From positions 1 to 45,991 of the IMG/VR virus record IMGVR_UViG_3300021364_000042: DNA of 45,991 nucleotides; one strand, 5' to 3'. Both the position numbers and the translations under genes were made by a program. The stretch comes from a virus. How positions within the stretch are numbered: position 1 is the stretch's first letter; each line of letters begins with the position of its first letter. Of this stretch, positions 33,501-38,780 are shown piece after piece. Below the pieces are notes generated by a model. That model did no database searches and had not been told where the DNA came from. It was given only the letters and a program-made list of their open reading frames with translations.

Positions 33501-36500
33501 AGAGTTTGTTGGTGTTATCGGTAATAGGACGTGAGTTGACAATAATAACATCCTGTTGACGCAACTCGTGCTCAACATCGGTAGTGATAACACCGTAAGG
33601 ACGATCACCAATCATCTCCTTGGTGTAACCAAGGATAGTCTGACCCTTAACAGATTCGATAATTGCAGATGCACCAAATCCACCAGTGCCTTCGTTGTCG
33701 AAGAAAACAGTATCATTAACCTGATAAGACTCACCAGGGTTTTCAATCACGAAACCATCAATCTGAGCATTTTCAAACTGAGTGGTTGTTTCAACTTCGA
33801 TGTCAACTCTAGATTCTTCAGAAACCTGAGGGAAGTAATCATAAATCTGCAGAGTTGCCTCTTCAGACATCTCAAGGATTTCTTGCTGCTCCAAAGCATC
33901 AATCAGACCATCATTGTTGCTATCTTGGATCTCAAAGATGATGGGATATCCTTCGATCTCAGTCGTCAGGACATCTGCTTCTTGGTTGGGTTGACGATCA
34001 ATGTCAATATCAACGTCAACATAAGGATCTCTATATCTTACAACGTCAGAAGGAATGTTTTCCTGTGTTGCTGTCTGGCTGAAATTCCATTCATCTGGAA
34101 GTGAATTAAACTGAGGTCCAACAATGTATGGGAATTCTGCAATACCAGCATCTGATGCATCAATAGTAATGAAGTATGCATAGGTGCCATCTGGGAATTC
34201 TGGTGTCTTACAGAATCGTCCGTTATAATTGTCCAGGTCACCAGATTGGAAATCATAGGTATAATCGTCAACAAATGATCCTGCAGGGTATTCATTGATG
34301 GATGGACCATCTACACGAGCAGGGTTTGGATTGGTCGCTTCATCATAAACAACGTTATCTTTCAGTTTATAGGAAGTACGCAGTCTTCTAATGCCGCTGT
34401 TTTGGTCAGTGGGATCGATATAACCATATGGACCATAAATGGGGTTACCATCAAACGCCCAACCGATGATTGGGGAGTGCTTGTAGTTTGACTCAAGCTC
34501 TTGGAATTGTTGAGTTACAGGATTAAGGAATACGTTATCACCAACAACATAACGCAACTCTTTAGGATCGCTAAGGTGAGCAAACTCACCACCAAACTGG
34601 TTGTTATATCCAGTAAAGACATATCCTCTAGAGAAGTCATACTTATTGACAAGATCATACTGTAGGTTTCTATTCCACTTGAAGACATCGGGGGTGAATG
34701 TTGCCAATTCACCAATTGATTGGAGTCTGACTGTGGTATTGCCTTGGGTATAACCAACACCTCTGTTGGTGATGGTCACAGACAGCACACGACCCTTATC
34801 TTCACCAGTTGTGCCAATAGTTGCAATACCAATAGCACCAAAACCATCACCATTGATGATTACGTTAGGTGCAGTAGTATAACCACTACCTGAGTTAATA
34901 ATAGCGATAGACACAATACGCCCATTGATCACAATGGGTTGTGCCAGAGCACCTTCACCAGAGTTGACTCTAACTTCTGGGTCTGAAGTATATCCAGATC
35001 CAAAGTTGGTGATGTTAACACCAGAGATAGGACCACGGACGTTTGCAATTGCAGTTGCACCACTACCGCCACCACCAGTAATAGCAACGCTAGGTTGTGA
35101 AGTATATCCACTACCTTGCTGCTCAACCAGAATTCTAGTAACACGACCACCAGTGATAACTGCTTGTGCAGTTGCACCACTACCACCGCCACCAACAATA
35201 GAAACCAGAGGGGACTCGGTATATCCACTACCCTGATTAGTAACAGTAAACGATGTCAGACTACCATTAACAACAACTTCACCAGCAGCACCTGTGCCAC
35301 CACCACCTGTGATTTCAAGGTTTGGTTTATTACCAGCATCATAATTTACACCAGGATTTGTTACTTCGACTTTAGTCAAAGGTCCAAACTGGACATATTC
35401 TGAAGACTTATATGACCAAATTGATACCCCATTGATCCAAGATCCAATGGGTGTATTTTCCTTAACGTCTTTACGCTCAGAGATAGTCTGGACGTTTCTG
35501 GGGAATCTCAGCAATTTACGCTGGTTGCCAGGAATTAGTGCTGATCCAATGAAAGGACCAATTCTGTAGTTGGGCAGACCAGATGCTGCCACATACACAT
35601 AATCATCATTAAAGAAGGAGTTTTGGATGTTGGTTGTAAACTCACTTACAACTTTATTGATAGATGCTTGATCAGACTTACCTCTATTAAGGTCAACCGA
35701 CAACAGAATATTACCCTGAGGGATAATATCAGTAGGTGTATTCAGTTGATATGAGAAAGTAAGAGGGTCAATACGAGATGTGACTGTAAAGGTGCCGTTA
35801 TATACAACAGGGTTTGCACCATAAATTGTCACCTGATCGGAAACCAACAAACCATGAGGATTATCACAATAAACAGTTGCGGTCTGATTATTAACACCAC
35901 CAGACTCAATGCGATCAACTTGAATTAGTTTTTTGACATTATACAACCAAGAAGACAGTTTTTCATCGATTGCTGTCGATCCAAGGTTAGCAACTTTCAG
36001 TTTGTCACCTTGAATATAATAAGATCCAGTGTCATTCAGGACGGTAGTGCCTGCCTCAGCAATACCAAGGACACGCAGTTTACATTCTTGTGCTGTGCCT
36101 CTATTGACATATACAAAAATGTCAGATTGGACTACAGTGCCAGGATCCCAGTCCTCAACAACACCATTTCTGCTTCTGGTGCATTCAATAAACTGGTTGA
36201 GTGATTTTTCTTTATATTGGACCTCTTCTTCGTCGTTAATCCGAATTGTGCCGTTTCTAGCAGGCCAACCAATGGTGGAGTCAACAGTAATGATTTGACC
36301 ATCAGTAGTCAGAGGCTCTACAAGAGTAGTTTTGTAAGGAATCTTAAATTCACCAGTCAGAGTTTCCTCTGAGATTGCCAATTCGTAAATTGTGTCAGTA
36401 CCTTCAATAATAGTAATGACATTTTCAATTAGAGCATTTGCTGCCTTGATATTCAGGTCAACAGGATCGGCATACTGATTCAACTCAGAGTCGATCAGGT

Positions 36501-38775
36501 TATTTGGGTCACCTTCGATCAATTCAGCACGCAACACTGTGTCAACCACCCAGGTTGCTGCAGAAGGACTAATAACCTCATCTTTGGGGTAGAAGATAGA
36601 AATATCTTCGCCAAATAGGATCTTAAACAGATATTGAGTAGCAAGCTCGGTGCCTTTAGAGATATAGAAGTCCTTAATGGTCTTAATGACCTGGACAGGG
36701 TTGACTTTACTGAAGTCAACGTCAATAGTGGGAAGATACTGTCTTCTAAACTTATCAAAGACTTCTTTGAGGAACAGTGAGTCTAAATTGGTGACAATTG
36801 CTCCTGCAGGGTGTGTAGACTGCCTCAGAGCAGACTCACCAGCATAGATTTCGTTGTGGAGTTGATCATATCCAACAGGACCAGATACACCACGAGAAAT
36901 ACCCAAGAATGCTGAAGGTGAGTAACCCTGACCACGCTGAATGATATCAAAACCTGTAACTTCGTCAAAACCAACGTCTACAGATGCTCTAGCAGCACGG
37001 GGCTCGGCAATGTAAACTTTAGGGGGGAATTCGGATGAATATCCCTCACCAAAATTAACGACATTGATATCAGTGATCTCACCATTGAAGATAGTTGCAA
37101 CTGCTTCTGCTCCAGTGCCCCCAATAGGTTCGCCATAAGCATCCTTGCGATCATCAACGATATAAACTGAAGGTGCATCGGTATAACCTCTTCCACCAGT
37201 CAACATTTCGATATTAGTGACAGATCCTGATGCAACGGTCACATCAAGCACCTGTGCGCCCACAGGTTGGATAATACGAGCCCTGGGAGGTGTTGTATAC
37301 CCTCTACCTCTATTTGTGATCAGGATTTCGTAGACCTGACCATCTTGATTGATTCTAGAAACTGCTGCAGCGTTGATACCTCCTTCTGGAGCGGGATCAA
37401 TGTAAACAATAGGAGGATTGGAGTATCCTTGACCAAATTCAGTTACAGCAATACTATTGGCGACCAATCTACCTTCAGAGTCGATCTGAGGTTGAGAGAT
37501 TTGAGCGCCTGAGGGGTTTCTGAATGTAATGGCAGGAATAAAGTCATATCCACTACCAGAATTCTCGATAGTAATGGAGTCAACTTGTCCTGTAGTGTCA
37601 TCAACAGTCAGAGACAGTTTAGCAAAACTACCACTTGCATTTGAAGGCTCTGCAATAACAGGAATGGGTGGGTTGTATGAAGAGTAACCCTGACCACCAT
37701 CAATAAGTTGGATATTCTTAATACCACCAATCAAAGACTTGGCAGTTGCACCTTCGCCACTCTTTGAAATAACAGTAACTTTTGGATTGAAGTCCAAACG
37801 ATATCCACTACCACCAGACTTGGCAATCAAGCGGTTAATGGATCCACTGGGGTTAACTTGGACAACTGCACTTGCACCAGATCCATAAGAAGGTGCAATA
37901 TACTCTACAGAGCGGATGTTAATTACATCTGATGCACCAAGTTGCACATCAAAGATCAGTTTGTCTTCAAATACTGAATAATCTTCATAAGGTGTGAGAA
38001 GTTTTCCGTTTCTATTGACAATCAGACCAATATCTGATGTAGGACGGTATGCCTGAGTATTAAGACGCATAGGATACTCATAGCCACCTTGCCATTCTTG
38101 GTAGGGGGCTTGATCCAAGGTCAGAATATCCTGGTTTGCATAACCAACCAGATAAATGATCTGAGTGAAGTCTGAGTTGTCAACACCAGTCCTTTGACGG
38201 GGTGGAGTGGTGAAACGAATCTCATCACCCTCAAGGTAATAGTCAACCCCAGGGATATTGAAGTAATTGTAAGTGATTACAATGAGGTGCTCAGCACTTG
38301 GAGGTGAAGTAGGAGTGCCGAGGAAACTTAAAGGGAAAGATGTCCTTACACCATCAAACAGTGTAAAAGGATTTTCTAGTTGTTGTTTCTTCTTATCAAA
38401 CTGAGCGATAGATACGCCAGGAGTGATGATAGCGTCAGGACCACGAGTTACAGACTCATAATACATGACCTCATTATCAATCATGATGGAGCCATTCTGC
38501 TCCAAGAAACCATCGATCGATTCTACTTCCAGTTTATCTTCGTAGATACCTACATCAGAAAGTAGTTGTGTTACGCTAGAAAGCTGCCTTGTATTATACT
38601 CGTCTAAGTCGAGATAATTGAGAAGGTTGTTGAGAATATCATACGGTCTGCCTGTTTTCTCTTGAGATTTGTAATACTCGAAGAGAAAGTTGACAAACTG
38701 ACGATCTTCTTCCCTGATAAACTCAGGTAGTTGACCTTCGACACGATCAGATACGTTAATGTTTTTGTTTTGCAT
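18547..38775 (-). CDS. Giant mosaic virion protein (6742 aa) in the gene 7 position
   Basis: A single 20.2 kb frame directly after gp6. Approximate order of parts: N-terminal region (EFIREEDRQFVNFLFEYYKS); GGxGY repeats 297-620; helical segment 665-730 (VIKTIKDFYISKGTELATQY); GGxGY 1128-1345; YHYH-like domain without the YHYH tetrad 1432-1556; propeller-like repeats 1865-2225; LamG-like 2261-2425; two WxxxxxYxxGxxVxYxxxxYE modules 2657-2784; GGxGY 3119-3325; NGVIQAPG unit 3674-3719; a helical C-x2-D repeat family 4056-5747 interrupted by LamG-like domains near 4454-4616 and 5309-5502; two LVWVNGVLQ/IVSLNGIIQ units 6322-6475; Ig-like C-terminus 6625-6738. T4 order makes a gp7-like wedge role plausible for the N-terminal part, with the rest projecting as adhesive or spacer modules. 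No clear similarity to T4 gp7 is visible, so no gene name is given. Confidence 0.9.
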   Translation of the reverse strand: MQNKNINVSDRVEGQLPEFIREEDRQFVNFLFEYYKSQEKTGRPYDILNNLLNYLDLDEYNTRQLSSVTQLLSDVGIYEDKLEVESIDGFLEQNGSIMIDNEVMYYESVTRGPDAIITPGVSIAQFDKKKQQLENPFTLFDGVRTSFPLSFLGTPTSPPSAEHLIVITYNYFNIPGVDYYLEGDEIRFTTPPRQRTGVDNSDFTQIIYLVGYANQDILTLDQAPYQEWQGGYEYPMRLNTQAYRPTSDIGLIVNRNGKLLTPYEDYSVFEDKLIFDVQLGASDVINIRSVEYIAPSYGSGASAVVQVNPSGSINRLIAKSGGSGYRLDFNPKVTVISKSGEGATAKSLIGGIKNIQLIDGGQGYSSYNPPIPVIAEPSNASGSFAKLSLTVDDTTGQVDSITIENSGSGYDFIPAITFRNPSGAQISQPQIDSEGRLVANSIAVTEFGQGYSNPPIVYIDPAPEGGINAAAVSRINQDGQVYEILITNRGRGYTTPPRARIIQPVGAQVLDVTVASGSVTNIEMLTGGRGYTDAPSVYIVDDRKDAYGEPIGGTGAEAVATIFNGEITDINVVNFGEGYSSEFPPKVYIAEPRAARASVDVGFDEVTGFDIIQRGQGYSPSAFLGISRGVSGPVGYDQLHNEIYAGESALRQSTHPAGAIVTNLDSLFLKEVFDKFRRQYLPTIDVDFSKVNPVQVIKTIKDFYISKGTELATQYLFKILFGEDISIFYPKDEVISPSAATWVVDTVLRAELIEGDPNNLIDSELNQYADPVDLNIKAANALIENVITIIEGTDTIYELAISEETLTGEFKIPYKTTLVEPLTTDGQIITVDSTIGWPARNGTIRINDEEEVQYKEKSLNQFIECTRSRNGVVEDWDPGTVVQSDIFVYVNRGTAQECKLRVLGIAEAGTTVLNDTGSYYIQGDKLKVANLGSTAIDEKLSSWLYNVKKLIQVDRIESGGVNNQTATVYCDNPHGLLVSDQVTIYGANPVVYNGTFTVTSRIDPLTFSYQLNTPTDIIPQGNILLSVDLNRGKSDQASINKVVSEFTTNIQNSFFNDDYVYVAASGLPNYRIGPFIGSALIPGNQRKLLRFPRNVQTISERKDVKENTPIGSWINGVSIWSYKSSEYVQFGPLTKVEVTNPGVNYDAGNKPNLEITGGGGTGAAGEVVVNGSLTSFTVTNQGSGYTESPLVSIVGGGGSGATAQAVITGGRVTRILVEQQGSGYTSQPSVAITGGGGSGATAIANVRGPISGVNITNFGSGYTSDPEVRVNSGEGALAQPIVINGRIVSIAIINSGSGYTTAPNVIINGDGFGAIGIATIGTTGEDKGRVLSVTITNRGVGYTQGNTTVRLQSIGELATFTPDVFKWNRNLQYDLVNKYDFSRGYVFTGYNNQFGGEFAHLSDPKELRYVVGDNVFLNPVTQQFQELESNYKHSPIIGWAFDGNPIYGPYGYIDPTDQNSGIRRLRTSYKLKDNVVYDEATNPNPARVDGPSINEYPAGSFVDDYTYDFQSGDLDNYNGRFCKTPEFPDGTYAYFITIDASDAGIAEFPYIVGPQFNSLPDEWNFSQTATQENIPSDVVRYRDPYVDVDIDIDRQPNQEADVLTTEIEGYPIIFEIQDSNNDGLIDALEQQEILEMSEEATLQIYDYFPQVSEESRVDIEVETTTQFENAQIDGFVIENPGESYQVNDTVFFDNEGTGGFGASAIIESVKGQTILGYTKEMIGDRPYGVITTDVEHELRQQDVIIVNSRPITDNTNKLYKVKVVAGIERIRVLQEGIGYNADIPPTFEVITTQGQDAALRLNLQNTGQVQSADIINSGNGYDPENPPQIRVSHPQQFKKTRYWIADYLEAAGKLTINDMVQSAKRYTYICGSVTETDGDQAAILAKFDDLGQLIWERTLIPQNANQKRAEFMRMTLDESQENDLIYVAGQTYSPDNDVYNPDIWMGLYESGFNNAAAPEGILKWQRAIGGISGSTRRDYITSIALDQEKKIYLAGYTDSNSPDPYDMWVIQCNVEGDLVEKRKIASEDGSEKLSQIKWIADDRFLFIGENEENNDCIFGVFFYDGANIEIDYIRQIPVVGGFVRDPEMAFDEYGDAVIVWNVFNNAAAKFDKVQISKFPYASANSGWEWTKTITVSGDFRAIKHAGISVDLFGNYTLVCDVDAAQDERYALIEYLKYDGSIISETKVADNDNIGFQAKKHVVDNSGDCIIAADRRQSDQLASYRFNDANLGLDFTKQDLATIVYSDPANTAHDTSIYRFGTGSMRLDAVAPVAYTDIGLESTEWSVRAWFAMNGTAHSTNHEPVFFDISPTTGVPIRMSIDGDATSPNYERVLLYVNDVQVATSTTTTNWTSFAGGVWVHVTFQKREESLGLYRYEVFINGNLQISFQSTDDIFLDDLSLAGPQSAPGATNCFIGHIDDLVIDDDAPFTTGNYTLPTEEIEITTDISDITLIKFDRLHSNQGNTYTLTNVRNHGSISFTDASTLTSWYTLNMPALSVWEVGPGGLQILDMSQTFSTMNPGTYAFSSERDSFASKTSTVPSPLGKKFIIEADVINKFYMRDALYQKIDNVKEFTFNQDVKLTKGSILQQFNAAGTTTAFGTIVNVPEGTLQNPGVGTTYEVGKVFGTFNNTDRFRTTAGDVNEIAGEYFDSEEPESPWEAATAYNAQDRVYYSGNIYEAQGAGTSGTIAPTHTAGAASDGVINWSYISEAGKFDIDLLQHPYPRPQYIGNDMPEWLPHRLYAVGQKVWYRLNVYEVSVGGVTTTTPPVHTSGDVSDGTVTWTFVETREPISDYARFMEYDLGNHYQVRIEEIHPGSQYIVGDVVSLRENNIELADDEKSVRIVGFPSVKKIRVTAQLEKDIIRTGGEARTDHVYCTSNSPHFFNVGDIIFTEGFQGTQFNGSFFIDQVLGTREFTFAIRDTATDDPAFNANAIASVNIYAKHPTLIFTRDHQYIFDLSDTSNFGYYLSFSQDNQYKLEYSFNNIVREGTPGINAAGSNAPFVKFSVLGDVTNISYYFDPSRTGDDSPVGSNSFIDVIKTPYDGRFTISEIVDDFSFKFPLEKEPEKNSAEVITDEFDQPYSFYSTTSTRAIGPINTIKLVSAGGFYQKLPIISDIASFRQIEKIIINDGGTEYAPGVYYDVPIAGDGEGAKATVTVELDDEVGSGTITEITVTDPGKGYTTAVIDIDAIPGILGATLAGSGASASVVIPAEGTGASVFLTGKNIGKIKRLKNNEFGFGYSHDYTLRPEITFPVNLQLFNTSILSEIKITDPGSGYTSTPAVVIEGGGGTGAEAVALVRNNRLSEILIKNPGAGYSSEPTVTLKSEFNYVVNLDLNYLQFNFPHGITTGAAIQFRADDVGSTVGELPKPSSAGLTTLVAGQIYYAIAGNENSLENDQIRFALTPQSAAAGDYITFLTQGAGRQVLLTEVFGGKAEAIVETSRFLEGETVFQGPNIEQATATGTVSTNTGWQIGPKILKIVDYDGDWLEGEKVTGTISKASGLIDNLSIARGVLNIGSLTRTPGRFIDDVGKPSEIVQKIQDSFFYQNFSYVIKSETPISNWKTQVLENNHAAGFALFGQLQLTGGKDVSGRKIGTEFTKQVNINNYSNVNQITSFGAAQPIYTDFNNTEVLFRKKRLTSSEEILTSIVKKLDDISGSFNGIEKQFPITVEGEQVIVQQNQLMITLNGVIQAPGDSYQVVGGNLVFSEAPRPSSKVTYRILEVTPTPIYRINLYSGQAGIPNYGIFPTLGQQVQGANSDAFATVIDSGTNHLDVINVSGGTFELNEEITRGTLFSALVQSVDLINTDTIFEFGESITNMEGDTAIIEETNLVDGVITDRLVVSKTSGTAKYETGIFDLKLNEFIYSASSKIAGQITFISPYVDPVTGDVVTELEINPGSTFYGLLFERLVSITNPNIILDNISQSSITPTELYNDDQRINADFLDFEEVRSTEVTYTDLTGGNFSEGDKIQNRRVYYGNPTSAYHGTAGNRFYDAATRIRENKQELIDFAEAQIAVEHPDFYFPGDIQTNEWSRYSDAYRFVVLNKDYIAAKAYDDMITQYPTLVVPDPAKCKRDLGHFMDALAIDTYRGGNRYTRKFISYYFDENGALIYVNLQAAETRFAYEKVKDYMLLAITNNLSGSYTQVNGPDAGTSYDAYQDLTVTADQSPNDDYPTAGTNTDNTDPAGCSDVQDAITTLWEIIDEAMTSGTLSELPDESVGTYSPNEEKCRRDIGYFVDALANDVSQGGNYNIVEFTRFYFDASGNPISDGLLGEEGPSVTAFEKVRDLSYQAINNLLYDKDLAILNDPVTYGGTAPGQLYDANYANGNNQDINNCADVQSYIATLTDIATTAITAGNLNNVNALASISDGTFVDGETVRTIKIGYQDKSSGLFVTGNQIKGVTSGAIFAAEGVNSGLKWIFAGPITGTLQYGELLTNSTLANQGNCSQSVITKKAELSGTKSIKIPSAGYLVAADSYDYAFGTANDFTIEGWWYPNAVSGTQNLVDLRRLDANVGLRLVLDGTTLRVYNGTTQLISGGTLSATTWHHISLVRGTNVLQLYVDGVQVGSNYTDTNDYLYTKVTIGADFNGTNGFDGFVDNFYINNLEAEHTEAFTPPTQVDYTNANIVLGLDGEAPFILSTTETYATFTGSRTSAATTKVIDYETKSLIIKDVDLGRFEQRECANIIELNDAWIAEEAVGLMKAEFPDFIMPGDDPANNSYGGTNYCLRDTKDYIIGAIIKDLREGGNYHTLYTARTYLTKGGELNYIGNEVLQTLYTWDKVGDIINDVLTTTSTDLTGVYTERLRIPNNFASPATQGVLDEIRGLIDDLLQVIAPTGQGFKDSGVLIWKNRDYIAEEVVGYITNKYTIDLGGTETNFLNIPGGGESVCERDIKQYIIPGVIADLVTGGTYNVKNVIDFYLDSQDNILHVEHELNPMLDAFEFTKFLCQKAANNMLISPNTAIAELGVPAWVQNGDYYEPLYTSRAAYRDDTITIDTKAWPQNTAQDWNHFYDAATSIKANKDLIAKEAVAIMNDLSKYATFEIPGGSVNCEDDVKDIIDVLLHDMLHNCNERTWDAAELYIEPENNSLRHIENEWEASVTVYKIVRDLLTVTMRNGFGRDYIEGNDPDTTPVETYESNPYTIDYRDTGDAIDGNIRYIAEQAVYDGQQQYPSLVIPGGSINCIHDVTDILRALIFNLKYGGDNWMHYCAEFYVNYSGNLEHITSQATETVWILERARDLAKRAMKDQVITNNAGYGVAQRFFDATKKPTNQLRLSDLDNGIDITSFQNLVTRSFTPGTTNIENNVNSATGVDPTDDAVFRAVVELPNTTTPQDALLWEAGGTVRADEPYGAFLGIRDNGTYLRLRAGSNIAVAGGATNTDTGLALLDIPITDLAQYFDGNQHELAWEIRIGGTAAAGAGRVRLFIDGDIVGEATTPGNQFTGLGGLDGRWSFTWIASANYTGGWGASAGNTVSGEPNGFNDNWTQVYGANTLSDLDYYRARLVDPDYTGLETADIEARIDSLMQIVTDGIQNPANVGQTNAYELPMIWPVKYTPDSTNRDLTILYDNAAGPSWNQACATVASSIDTLMGIIIDTITEAAVNNVNYLDTVTKTFADNNNTEYQFGTCHDEQSAIDTLFEIMINTLGGGTHNEKIVANRILFNSDAIATRVLDATTANYGTTDVDISFAYDVLKAVRYDMITGGNAGAFRLAQTWFDGEGNFIAFQDVIRSHLIFALTRCREFIKSAMYQIEEDPGWDAYTTYVGDGERFPWFQEAAEFIIDSSLNPLEFALERSEFPTEASVTFIASSDLQNLSTTYEMGVDYNTDPSLVSLTPVVDVGFDRAEYRIRINRGNQFRRGDILQYIPASETSVAGLDGQTYFYCITATPTWFEIGAHYIHDGRFKLLEADTLNTGAQLFAVVRRSGINRATTVFPEDPSDTPIQGGFNPADVLVGSTSEATAEVSRVQNNEAEIFKVYKYYPLTNVSSVLGVYDQFTNGEQVVVQGATANNGYVLQTTPANEDGDSFVKLMTVAGTINAGDVIEGVDSGATATIGAAIEDRFLLDVTLGDFATGEWFFGTNSTAEAYMSNYINKSGSLTGNTGGRITIDVETIQNSWDAGDVIYGNVTDYILEVKGISGTQLQLNQYVHGTNVYQLELGAAIIDTGISDTFRVGDEVSLLQGTTEKNPGFRATVTKYINGLDADPQDPNYGIHRLFIANLIPVGTGADISELTNSTNNIGKIDIGSNFPTIYAGVNSYTDTGYSSYGRVASIEQQGITATIWIENVVGEFVDNMTIKSDYGWGGAVSEARTLEGRVERYFRGFDGEQTQFDLTIANGEAYFPDPAGHLLVWVNGVLQPPGGNNSYVAFSDKISFSEAPEIGSEFIGYYVGKLRQLDDISFEFDSLRSSFNLKRDGLFYSLTLTEGVSSNVIRPENNIIVSLNGIIQEPGVAYEIVGSRIIFAEVPRAGSTFVGFSYIGSDADVIAATVVPPIESGDKLFIEGEEFNREVALIESSNSLITFEYTGSVKGRNAQALANITSGEITGASLTSPGDGYTSQPNVDVISSTGFDARIRAQMGVARIDVKQAGVDYTAAVVAVDTEVPDDFTPPEGTPVNGGFDILAGEGSEYNGGTTVTPGAIAINQDPVNVTVNQGTTASFTVVATVSNNETLNYQWQKKEYGTQTWNNIIGANQATYNTGNTVQSDDGDEYRVAITATGATPVYSLSAILSVQTGATLISNFSPVQIFDDN
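21535..26620 (-). repeat. Helical C-x2-D / GGN repeat family inside the giant gene (7 units)
   Basis: Seven diverged units of about 70 residues share C-x2-D, then D-x3-GG[NT], an aromatic pair with x-x-G, and a helix ending in A-x-x-N. Examples: KCKRDLGHFMDALAIDTYRG (Cys near 4069), KCRRDIGYFVDALANDVSQG, YCLRDTKDYIIGAIIKDLRE, VCERDIKQYIIPGVIADLVT, NCEDDVKDIIDVLLHDMLHN, NCIHDVTDILRALIFNLKYG, and a last unit (AYDVLKAVRYDMITGGNAGA) lacking the C-x2-D. Most are preceded by a P-GG or PGD turn and a helix with NKxxIAxEAV. Confidence 0.8.
28800..29425 (-). repeat. GGxGY repeats, third block of the giant gene
   Basis: Residues about 3119-3325 carry four units such as IIINDGGTEYAPGVYYDVPI, ITVTDPGKGYTTAVIDI, EIKITDPGSGYTSTPAVVIE and EILIKNPGAGYSSEPTVTLK. 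These are separated by glycine/alanine-rich turns (GGGGTGAEAVALV). Confidence 0.8.
34735..35395 (-). repeat. GGxGY repeats, second block of the giant gene
   Basis: Residues about 1128-1345 hold the most regular units: VTNQGSGYTESPLVSIVGGG, VEQQGSGYTSQPSVAITGGG, ITNFGSGYTSDPEVRVNSGE, IINSGSGYTTAPNVIINGDG and ITNRGVGYTQGNTTVRL. The period is about 40-45 residues. Confidence 0.88.
36910..37890 (-). repeat. GGxGY repeats, first block of the giant gene
   Basis: Residues about 297-620 carry roughly eight units with the core G-x-GY, for example IAKSGGSGYRLDFNPKVTVI, LIDGGQGYSSYNPPIPVI, VTEFGQGYSNPPIVYI, LITNRGRGYTTPPRARII and EMLTGGRGYTDAPSVYIVDD. They are more diverged than the second block. Confidence 0.82.
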
Positions 38776-38780
38776 CTATC

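Noticed and set aside
34735-37890. Repeated acc/cca-rich DNA as a possible CRISPR array or satellite
   Set aside because: The periodicity follows the codons of the GGxGY protein repeat; units differ in length and sequence and there are no constant direct repeats with unique spacers.
13554-37890. GGxGY repeats as RTX calcium-binding toxin repeats
   Set aside because: RTX nonapeptides have GGxGxDxUx with strict nine-residue spacing; these units have a 40-70 residue spacing and lack the aspartate.
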